From Acidimicrobiia bacterium (GTDB taxonomy: Bacteria > Actinomycetota > Acidimicrobiia > IMCC26256 > PALSA-610), in NCBI GenBank assembly GCA_026002935.1, contig BPGH01000001.1, positions 1,351,965-1,415,964 on the forward strand: DNA of 64,000 bases, given 5' to 3'. The notes beneath the pieces are model-generated. The model worked only from the letters and a program-made list of their open reading frames with translations. It had not been told where the DNA came from and did not search any database. Shown in pieces: positions 1 to 9,769 of this stretch. The position numbers and the translations under genes were made by a program. Within the stretch, counting starts at the first letter, position 1; the number at the start of each line of letters is the position of its first letter.

Positions 1-860
1 CTGACCAGGTGATGGAGCCCCGGGTGCGCCTCGACGGCGCAGAGCGCCCCGACCCGGACCGTCCCGAACTCGCAGACCCGCCCGAGGTCGTTGCGGGCGA
101 GGTCGACGATCATCACGTTCTCGGCGCGGTCCTTCGCGCTGTTCGCGAGGCGGGCCGGGTCGCGCCCGGTCCCCTTGATCGGCCGCGTCACGACGTGCCG
201 GCCCTCGACCCGCAGGAACAGCTCGGGTGACGCCGACACGACCGACACCCCGGGCAGGTCCGGCCCGGGGTGCACCAGCGCGGCGTGCGGCGCCGGGTTC
301 ACGCGGGTCAGCGCGTCGAACAGCGCGACGGGGTCCAGCGCGACGGGGGCGCGCAGCCGCCGGGTGAGGTTCACCTGGTAGCACTCGCCGTCGCGCAGCA
401 GTCCGAGCACGCACCCGACCGCCCGCGCGTGCGCGTCGCGGTCGAGGCTCGTGACCCACCCCGGCACCGGCGAGAGCTGCGGCGGCGGGGTGGGGCGGCG
501 GGCGCGCCACGCGGCGCGGGCGAGCGCCTCGGCCGCGGGGCCGTCGCCGTGCACGACCGGCTCGGCACCGGCCCGGATCACCAGCCGGGCGCCGAAGCGG
601 GCGAGCACGAGGTCGGGCAGGTCGAGGTCGTCGGCCGCGCCCGGCTCGACCCGTTCGATCGCCCGGCCGAGGTCGTAGGCGAGGAAGCCCGCCCAGAACC
701 CGCCGGCCGCGGCGTCGTCGAGCACCGCGAACGAGCGCTGGCCCCGCGCGACCCGGACCTCCTCGGGGGCGGCGCACACGACGGTCGCGTCGCCGTCGCG
801 CACGACGGCGCAGCCCGTGGGCACCGGGAGGTGGGAGAGCACCGCGGCGGCTGCGACCAT
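1..860 (-). CDS. pabB: aminodeoxychorismate synthase component I (PabB-like), 3' end cut by window
   Basis: This chorismate-binding enzyme would make 4-amino-4-deoxychorismate for folate (p-aminobenzoate) synthesis. Reading the minus strand from ATG 860 gives an uninterrupted frame to the window edge. It contains the family motifs CYQVNLTRRL, VSASPELFLRV, RPIKGTGRDP, KDRAENVMIVDLARNDLGRV and VEAHPGLHHLV. The lysine in PIKGT is the residue that separates PabB from anthranilate synthase, which has alanine there; this is known for the family, and assigning PabB here is my inference. The C-terminus (a few tens of residues) lies left of the window. A TACCGT -10 box lies 7 bases before the ATG, suggesting leaderless transcription. 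GTG 863 and GTG 869 are alternative starts. The gene is divergent from the acyl-CoA dehydrogenase gene. Confidence 0.85.
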   Translation of the reverse strand, partial: MVAAAAVLSHLPVPTGCAVVRDGDATVVCAAPEEVRVARGQRSFAVLDDAAAGGFWAGFLAYDLGRAIERVEPGAADDLDLPDLVLARFGARLVIRAGAEPVVHGDGPAAEALARAAWRARRPTPPPQLSPVPGWVTSLDRDAHARAVGCVLGLLRDGECYQVNLTRRLRAPVALDPVALFDALTRVNPAPHAALVHPGPDLPGVSVVSASPELFLRVEGRHVVTRPIKGTGRDPARLANSAKDRAENVMIVDLARNDLGRVCEFGTVRVGALCAVEAHPGLHHLV

Positions 861-867
861 CACGCGC

Positions 868-889
868 ACGGTACCCCGGCCGGTACGGT
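868..889. promoter_or_regulatory. divergent -10 boxes between pabB and the acyl-CoA dehydrogenase
   Basis: On the minus strand TACCGT (868-873) sits 7 bases before the pabB ATG. On the plus strand TACGGT (884-889) could serve the acyl-CoA dehydrogenase with a leader of about 66 bases. The two boxes are arms of a near-palindrome (ACGGTACC...GGTACGGT). No clear -35 hexamers are visible. Confidence 0.45.
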
Positions 890-961
890 GGGGCGGCGCG
901 GACCCGCCGCCGGCCGGTGCGCCCCGGGGGCCGGCGGGCCCCGCGAGGAGGGCCTTCGACC

Positions 962-2110
962 GTGGACCTCGACACGACGCCCGAGCAGGAGCAGTTCCGC
1001 GCCGTCGTGCGCGAGTTCGCGCAGCAGGAGATCGCGCCGTACGCGCACGAGTGGGACCGCGACCACGTGTTCCCGGTCGAGGCCGTGCGCAAGATGGGTG
1101 CCCTCGGCCTGTTCGGCCTGCCCTTCCCCCCGCGCTACGGCGGTGCCGGCGCCGACTACGTCACGTACTGCATCGCCGTCGAGGAGATCGCTCGTGTCGA
1201 CGCGTCGATGGCGATCACGCTGGAGGCCGGCGTCAGCCTCGGCGCCGCACCGTTCCTCTACGCGGGCACCGAGGCACAGAAGCAGGAGTACCTCGTGCCG
1301 ATGGTCGCGGGCGAGGTGCTCGGGGCGTTCGGCCTGACCGAGGCCGGCGCCGGGTCCGACGCCGGGGCGACGCGCACGCGGGCCGTGCTCGACGCCGCGG
1401 CCGGCGAGTGGGTGATCGACGGCCAGAAGACCTTCATCACCAACTCCGGCACGCCGATCACGAAGTGCGTCACGATCACCGCGCGCACCGGGCCCGACGA
1501 GATCTCGAACCTGGTCGTCGACAGCGGCACCCCGGGGTTCACGGTGATGCCCGCCTACCGCAAGATGGGCTGGCACGCGTCCGACACGCACGAGCTCGTG
1601 TTCGAGACGTGCCGCGTCCCGGAGGACCACCTGCTCGGCGAGCGCGGCGCGGGGTTGCGCACCTTCCTGCGGATCCTCGACGACGGCCGGATCGCGATCG
1701 CCGCGTTGGCGGTCGGGATGGCGCAGGCGTGCCTCGACGCGTCGGTCGCCCACGCGCGGGAGCGGCATGCGTTCGGGGGGCCGATCGGCCGGTACCAGGG
1801 CGTCGCGTTCAAGTGCGCCGACATGGCCGTGGCGGTCGAGAACGCGAGGTCCCTCACGTACAGGGCCGCCTGGCTGCGCGACCGGGGTCGCCCGGTGCGG
1901 CGCGCCGCCGCGATGGCGAAGCTGTACGCGACGGAGGTCGCCGTCGACGCGACGCGCCAGGCGGTCCAGATCCACGGCGGGTACGGCTACATCGACGAGA
2001 CGCCCGTCTCCCGCATGTACCGGGACGCGAAGATCCTCGAGATCGGCGAGGGGACGAGCGAGATCCAGCGGATCGTGATCGCGCGCGAGCTCGGTCTCCC
2101 GGTGGAATAG
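962..2110 (+). CDS. acyl-CoA dehydrogenase
   Basis: FAD-dependent acyl-CoA dehydrogenase of 382 residues that would introduce the alpha-beta double bond into a CoA thioester. The N-terminal helical domain begins at TPEQEQFRAVVREFA. The middle beta domain has FGLTEAGAGSD and TFITNSG. The C-terminal domain has HARERHAFGGPIGRYQ, QIHGGYGYI and GEGTSEIQRIVIA. The Glu of GEGT aligns with the catalytic base of short- and medium-chain members. Start GTG 962 is chosen because the conserved N-terminus begins directly after it. Length is normal. The substrate is not predictable; a branched-chain amino acid or short-chain acyl-CoA is possible. Confidence 0.9.
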   Translation: MDLDTTPEQEQFRAVVREFAQQEIAPYAHEWDRDHVFPVEAVRKMGALGLFGLPFPPRYGGAGADYVTYCIAVEEIARVDASMAITLEAGVSLGAAPFLYAGTEAQKQEYLVPMVAGEVLGAFGLTEAGAGSDAGATRTRAVLDAAAGEWVIDGQKTFITNSGTPITKCVTITARTGPDEISNLVVDSGTPGFTVMPAYRKMGWHASDTHELVFETCRVPEDHLLGERGAGLRTFLRILDDGRIAIAALAVGMAQACLDASVAHARERHAFGGPIGRYQGVAFKCADMAVAVENARSLTYRAAWLRDRGRPVRRAAAMAKLYATEVAVDATRQAVQIHGGYGYIDETPVSRMYRDAKILEIGEGTSEIQRIVIARELGLPVE

Positions 2111-2154
2111 GCCGCGGCCGGGACCCCGACCGCCTTCGGTACGCTTCGGTCCCG

Positions 2155-3624
2155 GTGGTCCCCGGCAGCTCCCTCCGTTCGTTCCTCGCGCGCTTCGCGA
2201 TCGCGCTCGTCGTGGTGGCGATCGCGACCGGGGTGGGGGTCGTGGCGGGCGACGACCGCTTCGGGCGCCTCGTCGAGGACATCGCGAACGTCGACATCGA
2301 CCCCGGGGTGTTCGAGGAGGAGGAGGTCGGCGAACCGGCGAACTTCCTCGTGGTGGGCTCCGACACCCGTGCCTTCGTCGCCAGCGACGGCGAGGCCCGG
2401 TCGTTCGGCACCGAGGAGGAGGTGGGCGGCGCCCGTTCCGACACGACGATGGTCGTGCACGTGGACCCGGCCACGCGCACCGGGTTCGTCGTCGCGTTCC
2501 CCCGTGACCTGCGCGTCGACATCCCCGGACACGGGACCGCGCGGCTGAACTCGGCGTTCGCCCTCGGTGGCGCGGAGCTCGTGATCGAGACGCTCCAGGC
2601 CAACTTCGACATCCCGATCCACCACTACCTGGAGGTCGACTTCGCGGGGTTCCGCCAGATCGTCGACACGATCGGCGGCGTCGACATCTGGTTCCCGACG
2701 CCCGCACGGGACGTGTACACGGGCCTCGACGTGCCGGAGGCGGGTTGTCGTGAGCTCGACGGCGTGCAGGCGCTCGAGTACGTCCGTTCGCGCCACTACC
2801 GTTGGTACGACGCCGAGTCGGACCGGTGGCGCGAGGACCCCTTGCAGGACCTCAACCGCATCAAGCGCCAGCAGTACTTCGTCCGCAGCCTCGCGGACGC
2901 CGCCCTCGACCGCGGGGCCTCGAACCCCGTCGTCGCGTACCGGCTGCTCGACGACGTGAGCGGCGCGCTGCGCAAGGACCCGCAGCTCGGCGAGGCCGAC
3001 CTGAAGGGGCTCATCAACGCGTTCCGCGACCTCGACCCGGCCAGCATCGAGATGGTGACGATCCCGGTCGACGCGGCCGCCGACGGCGCGCTCGAGGTGC
3101 GGGAGGCCGACGCCGCGCCCATCCTCGACCGGCTGCGGAACTTCTCGGGCCTCGAGGAGTTCGAGCCGCCCGCGGACCCGTCCACCGTGCGGGTGGCGGT
3201 GCTCAACGGCTCCGGGGTGCGCGGGCGGGCGCGCGAGGTGCACGACCTCCTGGTGGAGCACGGCTACCGGGCGGCGGCCGAGCCCGCGGACGCCGACCGC
3301 GACGACTACCCGCTGACCGCCGTCCGCTACGCGCCGGGTGAGGTCCGCAAGGGCCTCACGGTCGCGGCCGCGCTGGGCACGCTCGACGTCTCCGTGCGCG
3401 CCGACCTCCCGCCGGGCACCGACGTGCTGGTGATCGTGGGCCGCGACTGGGCGGACGTCGACGCGCCGATCAAGGAGCCGAGCGACACGACCGCGTCGAC
3501 CGGGGGCGCGACCTCGACCGCGGGCCCGGCGACCTCGACGACCACGACGACCGTCGCGCCGTCGGTCACCGCGCTCGTGCCCGTCGACCCCGAGACCGGA
3601 GGGCCCCTGGTGGGGTGCCCGTGA
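2155..3624 (+). CDS. LytR-CpsA-Psr family ligase with LytR C-terminal domain
   Basis: Membrane-anchored LCP phosphotransferase of 489 residues, of the family that attaches polyprenyl-linked glycopolymers to peptidoglycan. A short cytoplasmic start is followed by one membrane helix (about residues 8-32). The LCP domain carries VVGSDTR, ARSDTTMVVHVDP, FPRDLRVDIPG and the Arg-rich RHYRWYDAE/NRIKRQQ region. A LytR_C domain (VAVLNGSGVRGRAREV) follows, then a Ser/Thr/Pro-rich tail. GTG 2155 lies 9 bases after a TACGCT box (2140-2145). The stop overlaps the start of a second LCP gene as GTGA, so the two are probably translationally coupled. Polymer specificity cannot be read from sequence. Confidence 0.9.
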   Translation: MVPGSSLRSFLARFAIALVVVAIATGVGVVAGDDRFGRLVEDIANVDIDPGVFEEEEVGEPANFLVVGSDTRAFVASDGEARSFGTEEEVGGARSDTTMVVHVDPATRTGFVVAFPRDLRVDIPGHGTARLNSAFALGGAELVIETLQANFDIPIHHYLEVDFAGFRQIVDTIGGVDIWFPTPARDVYTGLDVPEAGCRELDGVQALEYVRSRHYRWYDAESDRWREDPLQDLNRIKRQQYFVRSLADAALDRGASNPVVAYRLLDDVSGALRKDPQLGEADLKGLINAFRDLDPASIEMVTIPVDAAADGALEVREADAAPILDRLRNFSGLEEFEPPADPSTVRVAVLNGSGVRGRAREVHDLLVEHGYRAAAEPADADRDDYPLTAVRYAPGEVRKGLTVAAALGTLDVSVRADLPPGTDVLVIVGRDWADVDAPIKEPSDTTASTGGATSTAGPATSTTTTTVAPSVTALVPVDPETGGPLVGCP

Positions 3625-5036
3625 ACGGGTCCCTGCGGGTGCGGGAGTTCGCGCAGCGCTTCGTCGTCGCGCTGTTCCTGACCTTCGGGCTGAGCGCGGC
3701 GACCGTCGGGGGCGCGTACTGGAAGGCGAACGACTGGTGGGACGACACGGCCACCGTCGACGTCACGGTCGACGAGCGGCCCGCGGGCCGGCCCGCGAAC
3801 TTCCTCATCATCGGGTCTGACACGCGCTCCTTCGTCGACGAGGCCGCCGAGGCGGAGCACTTCGGGTCGGCGGCCGAGCAGACGGGTCAGCGGTCCGACA
3901 CGATCATGGTCGCCCACGTCGACCCCGGCTCGGGGACGGGGATGCTCGTCTCGTTCCCGCGCGACCTGTGGGTGCAGGTCCCCGGGCTCGGCGGGGCCAA
4001 GATCAACGCCGCGTACAACGCGGGGCCGCAGCGCGTCATCGACACGATCCGGCAGAACTTCGACATCCCGATCCACCACTACCTCGAGCTGAACTTCGAG
4101 GGCTTCCGCAACGTGGTCGACGCGGTCGGTGCCGTGCCCATGTACTTCGCCGCGCCCGCCCGCGACACGGTGACCGGGCTGTCGGTCCCCGAGGCGGGGT
4201 GCCATCCGCTCGACGGCGACGCGGCGCTCGCGCTCGTGCGGTCGCGCGCGTTCGAGTACCGGGACGAGGGCGGCGAGTGGCGTTCCGACCAGCGGTTCGA
4301 CCTCGGCCGCGTCGAGCGCCAGCAGAGCTTCGTGCGGGCGCTCGCCGACGAGGTGGTGCGCGACGTGGTGCGCAACCCGACCCGTATCGGCGAGATCGTC
4401 GACCGCGCGCTCGCCGAGGAGAACCTCCAGCGCGACGAGGACCTGGGGCTCTCGGACGTGACGGCGCTCGTCGACACGTTCCGCGACGTCGACCCCGGCG
4501 CCCTCGAGACCGTCACGGTGCCGACCCGGCGCGAGTTCGTCGAGGGGCAGGACGCCCTGGTGCTGGTCGAGGAGGAGGCCGCGCCGATCCTCGAGCGGCT
4601 CCGGTCCTCCGGCGGCGACGGCGACGCGGCCGCCCGGGTCGCCCCCGGCGACGTGTCGGTCGCGGTGCGCAACGGTTCCGGGGTCGACGGGCGCGCCCGC
4701 GCCGTGCTGGACGCCCTCGCCGCCGCGGGTTTCGCGGCGGTCGAACCGCCCGAGAACGCGGACCGCGACGACTACGCGGTCACCGAGGTGCGCCACGGCC
4801 CCGGCGCGGGCGCGCAGGCGCGCCTCGTGCTCTCGTACCTCGGGGGCGCGGGCCGCACCGTCGAGCTCGACGAGCCGCCGCGCGACGCGCAGGTCGTCGT
4901 GGTCGTCGGACGCGACTTCGAGGAGGTCGCGCCGCCCGCGACGCCGGTGCCGGCCGAGGTGCCCGCGTCGGGCGCGACGACGTCGACCGTGCCCCCGGCG
5001 CCCGCCGACGACCCGACCGTTCCCCGTCCCTGTTGA
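3621..5036 (+). CDS. second LytR-CpsA-Psr family ligase
   Basis: A 471-residue LCP protein similar to its upstream neighbour: one N-terminal membrane helix, LIIGSDTR, QRSDTIMVAHVDP, FPRDLWVQVPG, FDIPIHHYLELNF, a LytR_C domain (VAVRNGSGVDGRARAV) and a Thr/Pro-rich tail. The two genes share long stretches such as NFDIPIHHYLE and look like a tandem duplication. The start GTG 3621 overlaps the previous stop; GTG 3615 is an alternative. Context (UDP-sugar enzymes and glycosyltransferases downstream) fits attachment of a wall polysaccharide or arabinogalactan-like polymer; that role is inferred. Confidence 0.9.
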   Translation: MNGSLRVREFAQRFVVALFLTFGLSAATVGGAYWKANDWWDDTATVDVTVDERPAGRPANFLIIGSDTRSFVDEAAEAEHFGSAAEQTGQRSDTIMVAHVDPGSGTGMLVSFPRDLWVQVPGLGGAKINAAYNAGPQRVIDTIRQNFDIPIHHYLELNFEGFRNVVDAVGAVPMYFAAPARDTVTGLSVPEAGCHPLDGDAALALVRSRAFEYRDEGGEWRSDQRFDLGRVERQQSFVRALADEVVRDVVRNPTRIGEIVDRALAEENLQRDEDLGLSDVTALVDTFRDVDPGALETVTVPTRREFVEGQDALVLVEEEAAPILERLRSSGGDGDAAARVAPGDVSVAVRNGSGVDGRARAVLDALAAAGFAAVEPPENADRDDYAVTEVRHGPGAGAQARLVLSYLGGAGRTVELDEPPRDAQVVVVVGRDFEEVAPPATPVPAEVPASGATTSTVPPAPADDPTVPRPC

Positions 5037-5081
5037 CGCGCAGCGCGCGCATCGGCGGATGGTGGGCCACGCAGCGCCCTC

Positions 5082-5087
5082 TAAGAT
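5082..5087 (+). promoter_or_regulatory. TAAGAT -10 box giving a leaderless UDP-glucose dehydrogenase mRNA
   Basis: TAAGAT ends 8 bases before ATG 5096, so transcription would start at or next to the start codon. No ribosome-binding site is present. Confidence 0.5.
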
Positions 5088-5095
5088 GAGCGGCC

Positions 5096-6392
5096 ATGCG
5101 CATCGCGGTCGTCGGGGCGGGTTACGTCGGTTTGACGACCTCGGCCTGCTTCGCCCACCTCGGGCACTCCGTGGTGTGCGCGGACATCGACGAGGAGCGG
5201 GTGCGGCGCCTCAACAAGGGCGAGGTGCCGATCCTCGAGAAGGGCCTGCCGGAGCTCGTCGCCGAGGGGCTCGCCTCGCGGCGCCTCCAGTTCGTGGTCG
5301 GCGCGGCGAACGCGGCGCGTGATGCCGAGGTCGTGTTCCTGTGCGTGCAGACGCCGCAGGGCCCCGACGGCGCCGCCGACATGACGTACGTCGAGAACGT
5401 CGCCCGGGAGATCGCACCCGTGCTCGCGCCGGGCACGGTCGTCGTCAACAAGTCGACGGTCCCGGTCGGTTCGACCCGGTTCGTGCAGCGCATCCTGTCC
5501 GAGTCGGGGGTCCGCCACGACGACGTCACGGTGGCGTCGAACCCGGAGTTCCTGCGCGAGGGCCAGGCCGTCCACGACTTCCTCAACCCGGACCGGATCG
5601 TGATCGGTTGCGAGCGGCCCGAGGCCGCGGTGCGGGTCTCCGACCTGTACCGGCGGGTCGACGCGCCGATCCTCGTCACCGACCCGGCCTCGGCCGAGAT
5701 GATCAAGTACGCGTCCAACGCGTTCCTCGCGACGAAGATCTCGTTCATCAACGCGATCGCGAACGTGTGCGAGGCCGTCGACGCCGACATCCGGGAAGTC
5801 GCCCTCGGCATGGGCTACGACAGCCGCATCGGCTTCCAGTTCCTCCACCCGGGCCCCGGGTACGGCGGGTCGTGCTTCCCGAAGGACGTCGCCGCGCTGC
5901 TGCGCACCGCGACCGACGCCGGCTACGAGTTCCGCCTGCTCCAGGGGGTCGTGGAGGTCAACCGCGCCCAGCACGAACAGATCGTCGAGAAGGTGCGCGC
6001 CGCGGCGGGCGGCGTGCTCGCGGGCGCCGTGATCGGGGTGTGGGGCCTCACCTTCAAGGCCGACACCGACGACCTGCGCGACTCGCCGGCGATCGCGATC
6101 ACGCGCCGGCTGCTGGAGGAGGGTGCGACGGTCCGCGCCTTCGACCCGGCGGCCGCGGAGGCCGCGCGGGCGCTCGTCCCCGACCTCGACGATCTGCCCC
6201 GACGTGTACCAGGCGGCCGACGGTGCCGACGCGATCGCGCTGCTCACGGAGTGGGACGAGTTCCGCTGGCTCGACTTCGACCGGGTCCGCGACGCGATGC
6301 GCCGACCCGCCGTCGTCGACGCGCGCAACCTCCTCGACCCCGCCGCGATGCGGCGGCGGGGATTCGACTACGTCGGCGTCGGGCGCCGGTGA
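5096..6392 (+). CDS. ugd: UDP-glucose 6-dehydrogenase (one frameshift near 6191)
   Basis: Oxidises UDP-glucose to UDP-glucuronate with two NAD+. The N-terminal Rossmann domain ([20 protein letters not shown]) is followed by [42 protein letters not shown] and the catalytic-cysteine motif [11 protein letters not shown], then [15 protein letters not shown]. The frame is lost near 6191-6200 and resumes as [20 protein letters not shown] to the stop at 6392. Removing one base gives a 431-residue protein of normal length, so I regard the shift as a base-call error. The next gene would use the product to make UDP-xylose. ATG 5096 follows a -10 box directly. Confidence 0.88.
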
Positions 6393-6399
6393 GCCCCCG

Positions 6400-7347
6400 G
6401 TGAGCAGGATCGTCGTCACCGGCGGCGCCGGGTTCCTCGGCTCCCACCTCTGCGAGCGGTTCCTCGAGCGCGGCGACGAGGTGGTCGCGGTCGACGACCT
6501 GTCGACCGGCCGGCGCGAGAACCTCGAGCCGTTCGCGAGCGACCCCCGCTTCGAGTTCGTCGAGGCCGACGTGTCGCGCGAGCTCCCGGTCACCGGCCCG
6601 GTCGACGGCGTGCTCCACTTCGCGAGCCCCGCGAGCCCGCCCGAGTACCTCGAGATGCCGCTCGAGACGATGGACGTCGCGTCGCTCGGCACCCGCCGCG
6701 CGCTCGACCTCGCCCTCGCCAACGACGCCCGCTTCGTGCTCGCCTCGACCAGCGAGGTCTACGGCGACCCCCTCGTGCACCCCCAGCCGGAGTCGTACAC
6801 CGGCAACGTCGACCCGACGGGACCGCGCGCCGTCTACGACGAGGCGAAGCGGTTCGCCGAGACGCTCACGATGACGTACCACCGGCTGCACGGCCTGCGC
6901 ACCGGGATCGTGCGGATCTTCAACACCTATGGGCCGCGACTGCGCCCCGCCGACGGGCGGGTGGTGTCCAACTTCGTGGTGCAGGCGATCGACGGCAAGC
7001 CGATCACGGTGTACGGCGACGGCACCCAGACACGGTCCTTCTGCTACGTCGACGACGAGGTGCGCGGGATCGTCGCGCTCTACGACAGCGACGTCAGCGA
7101 GCCGGTCAACATCGGCAACCCCGACGAGTACACGATGCTCGAGCTCGCCGACGTCGTGCGCGAGGTCGTCGGCTCGCCGTCGGAGCTCGTCTTCGAGCCG
7201 CTCCCGGTGGGCGACCCGGCGCGCCGCCGTCCCGACATCACCCGGGCGCGGGACCTGCTCGGCTGGGAGCCCCGGGTGCCGCTGCGCGACGGGCTGGCCG
7301 CGCTGGTCGCCTGGTACCAGGAGGAGCGGGCCCGTGGCCGAGCGTGA
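6400..7347 (+). CDS. UDP-glucuronate decarboxylase-type NAD-dependent epimerase (UXS-like)
   Basis: Extended short-chain dehydrogenase of 315 residues, closest in features to UDP-xylose synthase, which converts UDP-glucuronate to UDP-xylose plus CO2. It has the nucleotide motif [14 protein letters not shown], the [10 protein letters not shown] segment, the YDEAKR catalytic Tyr/Lys with the UXS-like Ala-Lys-Arg, RIFNTYGPR and [14 protein letters not shown]. It lies directly after UDP-glucose dehydrogenase, which supplies the expected substrate. GTG 6400 follows the previous stop by 7 bases. The stop overlaps the next glycosyltransferase start. A dTDP-glucose dehydratase-like activity is a less likely alternative. 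Confidence 0.8.
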   Translation: MSRIVVTGGAGFLGSHLCERFLERGDEVVAVDDLSTGRRENLEPFASDPRFEFVEADVSRELPVTGPVDGVLHFASPASPPEYLEMPLETMDVASLGTRRALDLALANDARFVLASTSEVYGDPLVHPQPESYTGNVDPTGPRAVYDEAKRFAETLTMTYHRLHGLRTGIVRIFNTYGPRLRPADGRVVSNFVVQAIDGKPITVYGDGTQTRSFCYVDDEVRGIVALYDSDVSEPVNIGNPDEYTMLELADVVREVVGSPSELVFEPLPVGDPARRRPDITRARDLLGWEPRVPLRDGLAALVAWYQEERARGRA

Positions 7348-8059
7348 GCTGCCGCCGCCGGCGAAGCTGCGGAAGCTGTCGGTGGTCGTGCCCGTCTTCA
7401 ACGAGCGCAACACGCTCGTCGAGGTGGTCCGGCGGATGCGCTCCGTCGAGCTGCCGGACGGCGTCGACCGGGAGATCATCGTGGTCGACGACGGGAGCAC
7501 CGACGGCACCCGCGACGTGCTGCGCCAGCTCGGCGACAGCACCGTCCGCGTCGTGTTGCACCCCGACAACCGGGGCAAGGGCGCGGCCCTGCGGACCGGG
7601 TTCGAGCACGCGACGGGGGAGTACGTGCTCGTCCAGGACGCCGACCTGGAGTACGACCCGCAGGACTGGCCGCGGCTGGTCAACCCCGTGCTCCAGGGGA
7701 AGGCCCGCGTCGTCTACGGCTCGCGCTTCACCGGCGAGCGCCGCAACATGCTCTTCCTCCACTGGGTCGGCAACCGGTTCCTGTCGCTCGTGACCAACGT
7801 CTTGTACAACACGACGCTCTCCGACATGGAGACGTGCTACAAGCTGATCGAGCGATCGCTCATCCCGCGCCTGGGGCTGCGCGCCGAGCGGTTCGACATC
7901 GAGCCCGAGATCACCGCCAAGCTCCTGAAGCTCGGCGTCCGGATCTACGAGGTCCCGATCTCCTACACGGGACGCGAGTTCGACGAGGGCAAGAAGATCA
8001 CCTGGAAGGACGGCTTCGCGGCGCTGTGGACGCTGGTGAAGTACCGCTTCCGCGACTGA
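7334..8059 (+). CDS. family 2 glycosyltransferase, polyprenyl-phosphate sugar transferase type
   Basis: A 241-residue GT2 enzyme resembling dolichol/polyprenyl-phosphate mannose or glucose synthases without membrane segments. Visible motifs are [37 protein letters not shown], the DADLEYDP metal-binding acidic motif, YGSRF and the ETCYKLI acceptor-side segment. It begins at GTG 7334, inside the last codons of the preceding gene, so it belongs to the same transcript. It probably loads a sugar onto a polyprenyl phosphate carrier for the membrane glycosyltransferases of this region; the sugar is unknown. Confidence 0.85.
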   Translation: MAERELPPPAKLRKLSVVVPVFNERNTLVEVVRRMRSVELPDGVDREIIVVDDGSTDGTRDVLRQLGDSTVRVVLHPDNRGKGAALRTGFEHATGEYVLVQDADLEYDPQDWPRLVNPVLQGKARVVYGSRFTGERRNMLFLHWVGNRFLSLVTNVLYNTTLSDMETCYKLIERSLIPRLGLRAERFDIEPEITAKLLKLGVRIYEVPISYTGREFDEGKKITWKDGFAALWTLVKYRFRD

Positions 8060-8061
8060 CC

Positions 8062-9024
8062 ATGGGGCAGGCGGGTGCCGCGCGCTGGGCCGCGGTCGTC
8101 GTCAACTACGAGGCGGGCGACCACCTCACCGAGTGCGTCCGGTCGCTCCTCGCGGACGACAGCGCCGGCCCCGTCGAGCTCGTGGTGGTCGACAACGGGT
8201 CGACCGACGGGTCGGTGGAGCGGATGGCGCGGGAGTTCCCCGACGTCCCCGTCGTGCGCGCCCCCGGCAACGTCGGGTACGCCCGTGCGGCGAACCTGGG
8301 CATCGGGGCGACGCGGGCCCCGATCGTCGCGGTGCTCAACCCCGACACCCGCGTCGAGCCCGGGACGGCGCACGCGCTCGTGACCCGTCTCGAGCGCCGG
8401 CCGCTGCTCGGCGCGTGCGGGCCCCGGATCAAGAACGACGACGGCAGCGACTACCCGTCGGCCCGCTCCGAGCCCTCGATGCCGACGGCGATCGTGCACG
8501 CGCTCCTCGGGCGCGTCCGGCCCGGCAACCGGTTCACGCGCCGCTACCTGCAGCTCGACGCCGATCCCGCGCGGGCCCGGGAGGTCGCGTGGTGCTCGGG
8601 CGCCGCGATGTGGCTCCGGCGCGACGCGCTCGACGACGTCGGCGGCTGGGACGAGCGCTACCACATGTTCTTCGAGGACGTCGACCTGTGCCTGCGGCTG
8701 CGGCAGGCGGGATGGGGGGTCGAGTACCAGCCGGCCGGTGTCGTGTGGCACGGCCTGGGCGTCAGCCGGGCGCGCCACCCCTACCGGATGGAGATCGAGC
8801 ACCACCGTTCGGCGTGGCGGTTCGCCCGACGGCGCTACCGCGGGTTGCGGGCGGTCGTGCTCCCGTTCGTCGCGGCGCTCCTCGTGCTGCGCGCGGCCGC
8901 CGGGCTGGTGCGCGTGGCGCTGGCGGCGCGCGGGCGCGGGTCCGGGGACCCGCCGCGGCGAGGGCCACAGGGCGGGCGATGTGCCGCCCGCGGGCTGACC
9001 GACCCGCGCGACCCCAGCCACTAG
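8062..9024 (+). CDS. family 2 glycosyltransferase, rhamnosyltransferase (WbbL-like)
   Basis: A 320-residue GT2 enzyme with [39 protein letters not shown], the NPDTRV metal-site motif and [14 protein letters not shown] near the acceptor site. This layout matches WbbL, which adds rhamnose to the GlcNAc-PP-decaprenyl linker of mycobacterial arabinogalactan. A hydrophobic helix lies near residues 270-295 and the tail is basic and disordered. The start ATG is 2 bases after the previous stop. The nearby nucleotidyltransferase and LCP genes fit the wbbL neighbourhood of mycobacteria. The exact acceptor is inferred. Confidence 0.8.
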   Translation: MGQAGAARWAAVVVNYEAGDHLTECVRSLLADDSAGPVELVVVDNGSTDGSVERMAREFPDVPVVRAPGNVGYARAANLGIGATRAPIVAVLNPDTRVEPGTAHALVTRLERRPLLGACGPRIKNDDGSDYPSARSEPSMPTAIVHALLGRVRPGNRFTRRYLQLDADPARAREVAWCSGAAMWLRRDALDDVGGWDERYHMFFEDVDLCLRLRQAGWGVEYQPAGVVWHGLGVSRARHPYRMEIEHHRSAWRFARRRYRGLRAVVLPFVAALLVLRAAAGLVRVALAARGRGSGDPPRRGPQGGRCAARGLTDPRDPSH

Positions 9025-9034
9025 CCTGCCGCCC

Positions 9035-9769
9035 ATGGCCAAGTCCTCGCGGGTGAAGCGGCGGGCGAAGGTCCGGTCGCCGCGTCGCAACCGGGGACCC
9101 GTGCTCTGGTACGTGCTGACCGCGCTGGTCGTGGTCGTCGGCGTGATCGCGATCGTCGCGTTCCGCGACGACGCCCAGGCCGAGGCGCCGAGGGCCAACC
9201 GCGATCACTGGCACGCCGCCTTCGGTGTGAACGTGTGCGGCACCTGGCTGCCGAACGCGCCCGAGTTCCACAGTGCGGCCGACAACGCCAACGTCACGGC
9301 CGGCGTGCACTCCCACGGCGACGGGCTCATCCACATCCATCCCTACGTGAGCGCGGAGGCGGGTGACAACGCGACCGTCGGCAGGTTCCTCGAGTACGGA
9401 GGGTGGTCCGCCGACCGCGACTCCTTCGAGGTCTGGGACGGGCAGGTCCACCGGACCGGCGACGAGTGCGGCGAGGGCGACGACGCCCGGGAGGCGGTGG
9501 TGCGCTGGGAGGTCAACGGCGAGCCGCGCGAGGGCGACATCTCCGACTACCGGCCCGCGGACGGGGACGTGATCGCGCTGGCGCTGCTCCCCGAGGACGA
9601 GGAGATCGGCGAGCCGCCCTCGGCGGGCAACACCCCCGTCGACCTCGCCCCGCAGCCGGGGGTGACCGCGCCGGCCGAGTCGGCACCGGCCCCCACGGCG
9701 TCGAGCGTCCCGGACGCGTCCGCGTCCACGTCCGTCCACCGCGCCGGCCGGCGCGTCGACGTCGGCCCC
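9035..9769 (+). CDS. membrane-anchored His-rich extracytoplasmic protein (no stop before the next gene)
   Basis: A Lys/Arg-rich N-terminus is followed by one membrane helix (about residues 21-43) and an external domain of roughly 150 residues. That domain has clustered histidines ([23 protein letters not shown]) and two cysteines (VNVCGTW, GDECGEG) that could form a disulphide or metal site. A Ser/Thr/Ala-rich tail follows. I do not recognise the family. TAGCCT (9022-9027) lies 7 bases before ATG 9035, supporting this start and a leaderless transcript. No stop codon occurs in frame before the nucleotidyltransferase that begins near 9770. Either the stop was lost through one of the local indels or the two are fused; I favour the former. 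The end given is therefore arbitrary. Confidence 0.6.

Noticed and set aside
860..2707. Antisense frame of about 615 codons opposite the acyl-CoA dehydrogenase and LCP genes
   Set aside because: It crosses two well-supported plus-strand genes and encodes Arg/Pro-rich low-complexity sequence with no recognisable domain.
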